This document shows positions 1-6,059 of a DNA stretch of 7,397 nt, piece by piece; the stretch's first letter is position 1, and every line of letters starts with the position of its first letter. The position numbers and the translations under genes were made by a program. A model generated the notes under the pieces. That model ran no database searches. It saw nothing but the letters and a program-made list of their open reading frames with translations, and was not told where the DNA came from. The DNA lies in contig DHMW01000085.1 in assembly GCA_002405995.1 (NCBI GenBank), forward strand, positions 3,822 to 11,218, in the 5' to 3' direction. This stretch comes from Oscillospiraceae bacterium UBA4632 (lineage in GTDB: Bacteria > Bacillota > Clostridia > Oscillospirales > Oscillospiraceae).

Positions 1-1961
1 CAGCCGTCCGCGGGCACGAACATGCGGCGGAATTCGCTGCCGAGCTGCGTGCGCGTGGGGATGTTCTGCAAATTCGGCTCGGTCGAGCTCAGACGCCCCG
101 TCGCCGTGACGGTCATCTGGAAGCTCGTGTGGATGCGCCCGTCGGGCGCGATGACCTTCAGCAGCCCATCGCAATACGTTGAGCGGAACTTGGCGTACTG
201 GCGGTATTGCAGGACCTCCTCGACGACAGGGTTCTCCCACCGCAGCTTTTCGAGCACGTCCGCATTCGTTGACCAGCCGGTCTTTGTTTTCTTGCCGTGC
301 GGGAGCTGCAATCTCTCAAAAAGCACCTCGCCGAGCTGCTTGGGAGAGTTGATGTTGAACGCCCCGCCCGCCTCTTCATAGATGTGCTGTTCGAGCGTTT
401 TGAGCTGCGACTCCATCTCACTGCCAAACGCCGCAAGGGCGTTCGCATCGACGCGCATGCCCGCGTGCTCCATGCGCGCGAGCACGGCGCAGAGGGGCAG
501 TTCTACGTTATAATAGAGCTCGTGCAGCCCGCGCTCCTCGAGCGCGGGGGCAAAGGTCTCATACAGCGCATCGACAGCGCTGGTGTAGATATGGAACGCC
601 GTCTCGGCTTCGGCTGTGTCGCCGAGCATCGAGAAGGCCTCTGGCTCCAAGTGCTTCGGCTCGGTGAGCGTCCGGTGAAAGTAGGCGGCGAAAAGCGACG
701 CAATGTCGTACTTGCCCGCCGTCGCGTCGAGCAGATACCCTGCGAGCGCCGTGTCGAAAACGAAGCCGTCAATGGGAAGATCGTTTTCGAGCAGCGTGCG
801 CTGGAGGTCCTTGACGTTGTGGCTGACCTTTTTGATATCGTCTGAAAACAGCGCGCGCAGCAGCGCGTTCCAGTCACCCTCGTAGCAATTAAAGCAGAAT
901 TCGGCGGAAACGGCGGAATGCTCGCCCGTGTCGCAGTCCACGATCACGCCGGAGAGATCAGGCAGCGCCAGGAGCGTCACGTGCTCCGCCTTGCGGAAGA
1001 GCGCGAGAAATTCCTCTGCCCTTTCCGCCACGGTCACGGCCTCGGCGGTCACGGTGAGGTCAGCCGGCTTTTCAGCAGCCGGAACGCCGGCGGGCGGCTT
1101 GAGGCCGTATTTGTCGATGAGCTTCGTGAACTCGAGCTTCATGAAGATCGGGTAGAGCGCATCCGACGGCGCCTTGCGCAGGTTTTCCTGCGGAGAGAAG
1201 TCCAGCGGCGCATCGGTGACAATGGTGGCAAGGCGGAAGCTTTGCCGCGCGCTCTCCTCGCCCTCGGTGAGCTTTTTGATGACGCCCGGCTTAGCCTCGA
1301 TGTCGGGCAGCAGACGGTAGATCTCGTCGATGCTCTGATATTTCTGAATGAGTGCCATCGCCGTCTTTTCGCCTATGCCCGGCACGCCGGGGATATTGTC
1401 GCTCGCGTCGCCCATCAGCGCCTTGAGGTCAACGATATGGACGGGCGCAAAGCCGTAGCCTTCAAAAAATGTCTCGGGCGTCATGTCCTTCGTCGTGGTC
1501 TGGCCCATGCGCGTGGAGATGAGCTTGACGGTCGTGCGGTCGGTCACGAGCTGCAAGGAATCCTTGTCTCCCGTGGCGACGACGCAGTCCCAGCCCGCGC
1601 TTTCGCACCTGCGCGAGATCGTGCCGATCAGGTCGTCCGCCTCAAAGCCCGCGAGCTCGTAGCGGGGGATATTCATCGCGTCGAGCACGTCCTTGAGCAC
1701 CGGCAGCTGCATGGCGAGCTCCTCCGGCATGGCGTGGCGCGTGGCCTTATACCCCTCGTATTCCAAATGGCGGAACGTCGGCTCGCGGCGGTCGAAGGCG
1801 ACGCACAGTGCCTCGGGCTTTTCCTCGTCGAGGAGACGGCCGAGCATCGTCAGAAAACCGAAGATCGCGTGGGTGAAAAAGCCGTCGCGCGTGGTGAGCG
1901 GGCGGACGCCGTAATAGGCGCGGTTGATGATGGAGTTGCCGTCAAGCACCATCAGCTTCAT
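1..1961 (-). CDS. polA: DNA polymerase I, N-terminal 653 residues (3' end beyond window edge)
   Basis: DNA polymerase I fills gaps and removes RNA primers during lagging-strand synthesis and excision repair. The frame is open from the ATG at 1961 to the left edge. Residues 1-290 form the 5'-3' nuclease domain: D7 in VLDGNS, D57 in AFDRRE, EADD at 107-110, TGDKD at 130-134, DASDN at 185-189, and a helix-hairpin-helix GVPGIGEKTA at 192-201. Residues about 300-470 occupy the place of the 3'-5' exonuclease domain but lack the DxE of its first motif (LALPDLSG at 331-338) and the acidic residue after NVK (382-384), so proofreading is probably inactive, as in Bacillus PolA. The polymerase domain begins near 480 and reaches TGRLSSTEPNLQNIP at 621-635. 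The last visible residues are FVPADG, so motif A and the rest of palm and fingers, roughly 220-240 residues judging from family length, are off the edge. The start is supported by AAGGAGG at 1970-1976, 8 nt upstream. Identification is near certain. Confidence 0.97.
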   Translation of the reverse strand, partial: MKLMVLDGNSIINRAYYGVRPLTTRDGFFTHAIFGFLTMLGRLLDEEKPEALCVAFDRREPTFRHLEYEGYKATRHAMPEELAMQLPVLKDVLDAMNIPRYELAGFEADDLIGTISRRCESAGWDCVVATGDKDSLQLVTDRTTVKLISTRMGQTTTKDMTPETFFEGYGFAPVHIVDLKALMGDASDNIPGVPGIGEKTAMALIQKYQSIDEIYRLLPDIEAKPGVIKKLTEGEESARQSFRLATIVTDAPLDFSPQENLRKAPSDALYPIFMKLEFTKLIDKYGLKPPAGVPAAEKPADLTVTAEAVTVAERAEEFLALFRKAEHVTLLALPDLSGVIVDCDTGEHSAVSAEFCFNCYEGDWNALLRALFSDDIKKVSHNVKDLQRTLLENDLPIDGFVFDTALAGYLLDATAGKYDIASLFAAYFHRTLTEPKHLEPEAFSMLGDTAEAETAFHIYTSAVDALYETFAPALEERGLHELYYNVELPLCAVLARMEHAGMRVDANALAAFGSEMESQLKTLEQHIYEEAGGAFNINSPKQLGEVLFERLQLPHGKKTKTGWSTNADVLEKLRWENPVVEEVLQYRQYAKFRSTYCDGLLKVIAPDGRIHTSFQMTVTATGRLSSTEPNLQNIPTRTQLGSEFRRMFVPADG

Positions 1962-1969
1962 GGCAGTCC

Positions 1970-1976
1970 CCTCCTT
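1970..1976 (-). promoter_or_regulatory. Ribosome binding site of polA
   Basis: The minus strand reads AAGGAGG here, a full match to the anti-Shine-Dalgarno sequence, 8 nt before the ATG at 1961. It fixes the polA start, which also matches the usual N-terminus of the family (MKLMVLDGNS). Confidence 0.9.
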
Positions 1977-1999
1977 ATGTGCAGATTCTCACTGCGTAC

Positions 2000-2028
2000 A
2001 GTATACCGCAAAGCCGCGCAAAACACAA
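2000..2028 (-). promoter_or_regulatory. Sigma-A-type promoter of polA
   Basis: The minus strand carries TTGTGT at 2028-2023, a 17-nt spacer, and TATACT at 2005-2000. The -10 box matches the TATAAT consensus at five of six positions and the -35 box matches TTGACA at three. It lies between the terminator of the histidine kinase gene and the polA ribosome binding site, so polA appears to be transcribed on its own. Transcription would start near 1993, giving a leader of about 30 nt. Confidence 0.75.
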
Positions 2029-2047
2029 CAGCAACTGCGCCGCCTGA

Positions 2048-2084
2048 AAAAAAGGAGAAGGGGCTGCGCCCCTTCTCCTTTTTT
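2048..2084 (-). terminator. Intrinsic terminator after the histidine kinase gene
   Basis: A perfect 17-bp inverted repeat with a 3-nt loop: eleven mostly G/C pairs (GGAGAAGGGGC with GCCCCTTCTCC) flanked by six A/T pairs. Read on the minus strand it begins 7 nt after the kinase stop and ends in a run of seven U. The A and T tracts on both sides make it symmetrical, so it could also stop plus-strand transcripts, though no plus-strand gene is seen. Confidence 0.93.
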
Positions 2085-2091
2085 CCGCCTT

Positions 2092-3933
2092 TTACACCAC
2101 CGTCGGGAACCGCAGGATCGCCTTGAACAGATCTCCGTCGATAGCGAGCGCCATCGTGCCGCCCTGTAATTCCGTCAGGCTCCGCGCGATGGACAGCCCC
2201 AGCCCGTTGCCCTCGGTCGAGCGCGAGCTGTCGCCGCGCACGAAGCGCTCCATCAGCTCGTCCGCCGGGATGTTCAGCGCCGCGCGCGAGGTGTTCTTGA
2301 ACGTCACGACCGCGTCGCCGCCGCTTTTTTCCAGCGTCAGGTAAACACGTGTGCCGCTCTGCGCGTACTTGCAGATGTTCGAGAGCAGGTTATCGAGCAC
2401 GCGCCACATCAGCGCCCCGTCCACGCAGCAGTAAAGCTCCTTCTCCGGCAGCACATCCACCAGCGTCAGCTCGGCAGCGGCCAGCCGCTCGCCGTATTCG
2501 CCGGATACCTGCGCTAGAAGCTCGTTCATGCTGCACCGCGCGGCGTTCACAGGCAGGTTGCCCGTGGACGCCTTGCTCGCCTCGACCAGGTCCTCCGTCA
2601 GCTTTTTGAGCTTGAATGCCTGCCGCTTGAGCACGTTCAGATAGTCCTCCTCCTGTTCGGGGGTATGCTCGTGCTGGAGCAGGTTCACATAGTTGAGGAT
2701 GCTCGTCAGCGGTGTTTTGATGTCATGCGAGACATTTGTGATCAGCTCGGTCTTCAGCCGCTCACTCTTGAGCTGCTTTTCCACCGCGATGGCCATGCCG
2801 CCGCCGATGGAATTGAGGTTTTCCGCGTGCCGCTTCAGGTCCCAGTACATCCGCTTCGTATCCACCTGCGCGCTCATATCGCCCGCAGCAAGGGCCTCGC
2901 CCTCCTTCTGGAGCTTACGGAGCTGGAGAGAGAACAGGCACGCCGCGATGGACAGCACGAACAGCGTCAGCAGCAGCATCCCGCCCGCGCGGCCGCTTGC
3001 AAGGGCAAAGAGCAGCGTGCTGACCACGCAGCAGCCCACCACCGTGCGCCAGATCATCGGGATGCCCCCGACGATGCCGCGGCAGAGCGCGCAGAGCGTC
3101 CGCCAGCACCATTTGACCGCGCGCCAGCAGAAACGCAGCACGCAGAACGTGACCGTGTGCCGCCACCATTTGCCAGCCTTCACGCGCGCGCAGAGCGTCA
3201 TCCACAACCCCAGCACCAGCACGGCAAGGAGGAAAGCAACACCGAGCAGCCCCAGATCGTAGGGCGGCGTGTAATAGTCCGCATACATGCGCAGGAAGTA
3301 GTCTCCCGCCGCCAACAGAAACGCGCCGGCAAAGCAGTCCAGCGCCAGATAGAGATCGAAGGGGATCCTCTCCTGCCAGCCCGCCTCGAGCGCGCCGTCC
3401 TCTCGCCGCCCCGCGCTACGTGCCAGGAAGATGAAAAGGAACAGCTCGGCGACGCCGAGGACAGCAAGCATTGGCGAGGCATCCTCGCCCAATCTATTCG
3501 CCTTGTCGAAGAACACCTTTGCCCAGTAAACGCCATCCTGCGCCGGCAGGTCTGCGGCAAGGTAGATGCCGAATTCCCTGCCGTCAAAAACAGTGCTATA
3601 GCAGAAGAGATCTCCCTCGCTGACATTGCTGAACTCCTTCACGCCCTCCCCGTTCGTCACGGTAAAGCGGAGGTTGCTGTAGCTGTCGCCCTTGGGGAAA
3701 ATTTTATCCAGCTCATAGCTGCCGTCGTCCGCGTCCGTGTATTCCGAGAAGATCTCCCACGACTCGCGGCTGACCGCGCCGAGGCAGATATCGCTTGTAA
3801 AGAAGTCCTTGCCCATGCCGCCGTAGGAGCAGGCAAGCCCCTCAGCGTAAGCCAGCATCACCGGCACGAGCGCCGCCGCCAGCAGAAAAGCGACCGTCTT
3901 CGTCCAGAAATTGCGCGTCCACGCAGCTTTCAT
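2092..3933 (-). CDS. Membrane sensor histidine kinase (two-component system)
   Basis: This 613-residue kinase should autophosphorylate on histidine and pass phosphate to the response regulator encoded just upstream. Hydrophobic stretches suggest six membrane segments: about 11-29, 153-171, 193-213, 227-249, 296-313 and 317-336. The first two enclose an extracytoplasmic sensor domain of about 120 residues (30-152) that I do not recognise. Between segments 4 and 5 is a basic loop (250-295) packed with Trp, Cys and Arg. A HAMP-like linker (about 337-390) leads to the DHp helix with phosphoacceptor H403 in SHDIKTPLTSILNYVNLL. The ATPase domain has an N box DNLLSN (514-519) and a G2 box EGNGLGL (574-580), but the usual DxGxG of the G1 box is replaced by FKNTS (545-549). 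Related Firmicutes kinases share this variant, so it need not be inactive. The start overlaps the regulator stop in ATGA and has GGAGG (3941-3945) 7 nt upstream. The signal sensed is unknown. Confidence 0.93.
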   Translation of the reverse strand: MKAAWTRNFWTKTVAFLLAAALVPVMLAYAEGLACSYGGMGKDFFTSDICLGAVSRESWEIFSEYTDADDGSYELDKIFPKGDSYSNLRFTVTNGEGVKEFSNVSEGDLFCYSTVFDGREFGIYLAADLPAQDGVYWAKVFFDKANRLGEDASPMLAVLGVAELFLFIFLARSAGRREDGALEAGWQERIPFDLYLALDCFAGAFLLAAGDYFLRMYADYYTPPYDLGLLGVAFLLAVLVLGLWMTLCARVKAGKWWRHTVTFCVLRFCWRAVKWCWRTLCALCRGIVGGIPMIWRTVVGCCVVSTLLFALASGRAGGMLLLTLFVLSIAACLFSLQLRKLQKEGEALAAGDMSAQVDTKRMYWDLKRHAENLNSIGGGMAIAVEKQLKSERLKTELITNVSHDIKTPLTSILNYVNLLQHEHTPEQEEDYLNVLKRQAFKLKKLTEDLVEASKASTGNLPVNAARCSMNELLAQVSGEYGERLAAAELTLVDVLPEKELYCCVDGALMWRVLDNLLSNICKYAQSGTRVYLTLEKSGGDAVVTFKNTSRAALNIPADELMERFVRGDSSRSTEGNGLGLSIARSLTELQGGTMALAIDGDLFKAILRFPTVV

Positions 3934-4628
3934 TTCTTGTCCTCCATTTTATACCCCAGCCCCCACACGACCTTCAGGTAGCGCGGCTCGGAGGGGTTGA
4001 TCTCCAGCTTCTGCCGCAGGTGGCGGATATGGACGCTCACGGACGTCTCCGCCCCCAGCGAGTCCTCCTTCCACACCAGCTCGTAGATCTGCGCGGAGGA
4101 AAAGATGCGCCCGGGATTCTTCATCAGCAGCCGCAGAATGTTGAACTCGATGGGCGTGAGCGCCGCCTCGTCGCCGTCCACGGTGACGCTCTTGCGCTCC
4201 TCATCCAGCACGATGGGACCCACGGTATAGGTGTTCGGCTTTTCCTCTTCCTTTTTTGCGCCCAGCTGCGTGTAGCGCCGCAGCTGAGAGCGCACGCGCG
4301 CCAGCACCTCGATCGGGTCGAAGGGCTTTGTGATGTAGTCGTCCGCGCCGATGTTCAGCCCCAGCACCTTGTCGCTGCTCTCGCTCTTGGCGGTCAGCAG
4401 GATGATGGGCACGTTGCTTTTCTCCCGCAGCTTGGCGGTCGCGGCAATGCCGTCGAGCTGCGGCATCATGATGTCCATCAGGATCAGGTGGATGTCATTT
4501 TGCTCCACCACCTCCAGCGCCTCGCGCCCGTTGTGCGCTTCGAACAGGCAGTAGTCTCCGCCCGAAAGATAGATCTTGAGCGCGTTGACGATATCCTGCT
4601 CGTCGTCGCAGATCAGAATGTTATACAT
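3930..4628 (-). CDS. OmpR/PhoB-family response regulator
   Basis: This 232-residue regulator is a cytoplasmic DNA-binding protein. Its receiver domain (1-120) holds the full phosphorylation site: acidic pair D8/D9, phosphoacceptor D52 in LMDIMMP, T79 in LLTAK, and K101 in TKPFD. After a charged linker with KKEEEK near 126-131 comes a winged-helix DNA-binding domain (about 136-230), with LTPIEFNILRLLMKNPGRIFS and the recognition-helix region SVSVHIRHLRQKLE, ending VVWGLGYKME, all typical of OmpR/PhoB proteins. Length matches the family. The stop overlaps the histidine kinase start by 4 nt (ATGA), implying translational coupling and a cognate pair. The ATG at 4628 follows GAGGTG with a 5-nt gap. 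No target gene lies beside the pair, so it may regulate distant genes or itself. The overall look is VanR-like, but that is not enough to assign resistance or any specific regulon. Confidence 0.96.
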   Translation of the reverse strand: MYNILICDDEQDIVNALKIYLSGGDYCLFEAHNGREALEVVEQNDIHLILMDIMMPQLDGIAATAKLREKSNVPIILLTAKSESSDKVLGLNIGADDYITKPFDPIEVLARVRSQLRRYTQLGAKKEEEKPNTYTVGPIVLDEERKSVTVDGDEAALTPIEFNILRLLMKNPGRIFSSAQIYELVWKEDSLGAETSVSVHIRHLRQKLEINPSEPRYLKVVWGLGYKMEDKK

Positions 4629-4647
4629 CTTCTCACCTCACGCCCGC

Positions 4648-4656
4648 ATTGTATCA
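4648..4656 (-). promoter_or_regulatory. Extended -10 promoter of the two-component operon
   Basis: The minus strand reads TGATACAAT, a TGn-extended -10 element with a five-of-six match in the hexamer (TACAAT). At 17-nt spacing the -35 position holds only TGCTTT (4676-4671), a weak match, which fits an extended -10 promoter or one needing an activator. It sits between the hairpin at 4712-4748 and the regulator ATG at 4628. Transcription would start close to the ribosome binding site, with a leader of roughly 12-15 nt. Confidence 0.55.
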
Positions 4657-4711
4657 GTCCTTCCCGAACAAAAGCAGGCGATAATCCTTAAAATTTCTTT
4701 AATCTCGCATC

Positions 4712-4748
4712 AAAAGGGGTCGAAAGGAGCGCCCCCTCGACCCTTTTT
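4712..4748 (-). terminator. Probable intrinsic terminator after the small gene
   Basis: The inverted repeat has 12-nt arms (4712-4723 and 4737-4748) around a 13-nt loop. In the minus-strand RNA the core GGGTCGA/TCGACCC is perfect, followed by one mismatched or bulged C and an A/U section, with the U run at 4715-4712 on the 3' side. It begins 6 nt after the stop of the 59-residue gene and precedes the two-component promoter. It is weaker than the other two hairpins in the window, so some read-through into the regulator gene is possible. Confidence 0.65.
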
Positions 4749-4754
4749 CCGCTC

Positions 4755-4934
4755 TTACCGCCTTTTTCGGCTCTCCCGCCGCAGGCGCAGCGCCGCGCCG
4801 AGCGCCAGCCCCGCATAGCGCGCAAGGCTGCGCGCATCGCAGGGCAGCTCGGCAAAGCCCCAGAGCCGCCCCGCCCGTGCGCCGAGCAGCAGCGCTTTCT
4901 TCTCTTCCTTCCACCAGCTGAAGCATGTGGACAT
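4755..4934 (-). CDS. Small uncharacterised basic protein, 59 residues
   Basis: I do not recognise this gene. The ATG at 4934 lies 9 nt after a full AAGGAGG (4944-4950), and the frame ends at a TAA (4755-4757) just before the hairpin at 4712-4748. Codons prefer G or C at the third position, as in its neighbours. The product begins MSTCFSWWKEEKKALLLGAR, has a middle that reads as a short amphipathic or weakly hydrophobic helix (about residues 35-51, RSLARYAGLALGAALRL), and ends in a strongly basic tail RRESRKRR. It has two cysteines (4, 32) and three tryptophans (7, 8, 25). It starts 15 nt after the nuclease stop and in the same frame, so it belongs to that operon. It shows no Walker A motif and no resemblance to the start of an SbcC/YhaN ATPase. 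A competing 84-codon frame (4953-4699) lacks a ribosome binding site and runs through the hairpin. Function unknown; a nuclease accessory protein is only a guess from position. Confidence 0.66.
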   Translation of the reverse strand: MSTCFSWWKEEKKALLLGARAGRLWGFAELPCDARSLARYAGLALGAALRLRRESRKRR

Positions 4935-4943
4935 CGCTCTCCG

Positions 4944-4950
4944 CCTCCTT
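4944..4950 (-). promoter_or_regulatory. Ribosome binding site of the 59-residue gene
   Basis: The minus strand reads AAGGAGG, overlapping the last base of the nuclease stop codon, with 9 nt to the ATG at 4934. This site decides between the two overlapping candidate frames: it is correctly spaced only for the 59-residue one. Confidence 0.75.
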
Positions 4951-6038
4951 CACATATCGCGCCCGTCGAGCGCGGCAAGACCATAACGCGCCGCAAGATC
5001 GATGCGCGCGCGTTCCGCTTCGTCCTGCGCCGCGTCATACCGCCTGCGCAGCTCGCGCAGGAACAGCCCCCGCAGCGAATCCTCCTCCGCCCGCGCCCAG
5101 ACGTCCCCGCCCATGTGCGTCTCGTCGCGCAGCTCAAGATGGAAAAAGTCCGGCGCGAAGCGTTCCTCAATGGCGGCAAGGTCCACGCCGCGCTCGTCCG
5201 TCTCGCCGGTGAATACGACGCGGTAAATGTCGCGCGCAGCGGATGGCGGCAGCGCTTCGCACAGTGCATCCTCCGGCGCTTTCCCCGTCACATCGACGCG
5301 CAGGAGCTCGTACCGCCTGCGTGCAAAGGGCACGAACGAAAGCTCCGCCCTTCCGCGCTCCACGCTGCCGGCGAGAATGCCCTTCTCGCCCAGCTCGTCA
5401 AAGCCGCGCCCCTCCGGGCAGCCGGAATAGGCGTAGGCCGTACGCCCCGCGCGCAGGAGCCCGCCGTGCTGGTGCGTATGCCCCAGCGCCAGGTAGTCCA
5501 GCCCGCTTTCCGCGATCTGCTCTTTCGTGATGGGATCGTAGCGCGTATCCGCCGCAGAAAGGTCCCCATGCAGCACCATCAGGTGCACAAGAGCGTCGTC
5601 CGGCGCGGAAAAGCCCCGGAGCAGGCTCTCCTCCTGCGTGCTTTCGGTAAATGCCGCGCCGTACACGGCGCATTGAAGCTCCGGCAGCGTCACGCATTCG
5701 ATCCTCCGCGAGGTAAAAATGTGCACATTCTCCGGCCATTGCTGCGCCGCGTAGGGCGAGTGCCCGCCGTAGGGGTCATGGTTGCCGGGGGCGATAAACA
5801 CCCGCGCGCGCATCGCGCCCAGCGCCTCGGCAAGCGTCTCCAGCGTCTCGCGGTACACGGTCCCGCCGTCGAACAGGTCGCCCGCAAGCAGTACGATATC
5901 GGTCTGAGTCTGATTGACGTAATTGGCAAGCCGCAGCAGCAGCTCGCGGCTCTCGCGGCGGCGCAGCCTCGCCTGTTCGCCGCTCAGCGCGCCGAACGCG
6001 CTGTCCAGATGAAAATCCGCCGCATGGACGATCCTCAT
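4950..6038 (-). CDS. Mre11/SbcD-type DNA repair nuclease, YhaO-like metallophosphoesterase
   Basis: This 362-residue protein belongs to the calcineurin-like phosphoesterases of the Mre11/SbcD/YhaO branch, which cut DNA ends using two metal ions, usually together with an SbcC/Rad50-like ATPase. The N-terminal catalytic domain carries all expected metal ligands: D8 and H10 in ADFHLDS, D54 in GDLFDGG, N86 and H87 in GNHDPYGG, H157 in LHGDL, and H187 and H189 in GHTHQH. The start MRIVHAADFHLDS is typical of the YhaO subgroup. From about 250 onward a C-terminal part resembles the capping or accessory region in size but has few clear motifs; the last 50 residues form a charged helix. The ATG at 6038 has GGAGG (6048-6052) at 9 nt and lies 21 nt after the ymdB-like stop, so the two are cotranscribed. 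No ATPase partner follows; a 59-residue gene does. Family assignment is firm; true substrate is inferred. Confidence 0.92.
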   Translation of the reverse strand: MRIVHAADFHLDSAFGALSGEQARLRRRESRELLLRLANYVNQTQTDIVLLAGDLFDGGTVYRETLETLAEALGAMRARVFIAPGNHDPYGGHSPYAAQQWPENVHIFTSRRIECVTLPELQCAVYGAAFTESTQEESLLRGFSAPDDALVHLMVLHGDLSAADTRYDPITKEQIAESGLDYLALGHTHQHGGLLRAGRTAYAYSGCPEGRGFDELGEKGILAGSVERGRAELSFVPFARRRYELLRVDVTGKAPEDALCEALPPSAARDIYRVVFTGETDERGVDLAAIEERFAPDFFHLELRDETHMGGDVWARAEEDSLRGLFLRELRRRYDAAQDEAERARIDLAARYGLAALDGRDM

Positions 6039-6059
6039 ATCCGTCGCCCTCCCCTTTTC

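Noticed and set aside
2048..2084. The long perfect palindrome as a repeat element or CRISPR-like unit
   Set aside because: It occurs once in the window, follows a stop codon by 7 nt and has the stem-plus-U-run form of an intrinsic terminator.
918..2126. A 402-codon open frame on the plus strand opposite polA
   Set aside because: It covers the polA start, its promoter and the hairpin, and has no recognisable domain. The PolA motifs on the minus strand are unambiguous.
2665..3981. A 438-codon open frame on the plus strand opposite the histidine kinase
   Set aside because: The composition is low-complexity-like (Ala, Glu, Arg, Gln, His), there is no clear ribosome binding site, and the minus-strand kinase explains the region fully.
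4699..4953. An 84-codon minus-strand frame overlapping the nuclease stop (ATGTGA)
   Set aside because: No Shine-Dalgarno sequence precedes it, its third codon positions are less G/C-biased, and it runs through the hairpin at 4712-4748. The 59-residue frame fits better on all three counts.
4688..5269. A 193-codon minus-strand frame inside the nuclease gene and the intergenic region
   Set aside because: It is a shifted frame of the nuclease gene; its sequence is Arg/Cys/Ser-rich without motifs, and it also crosses the hairpin.
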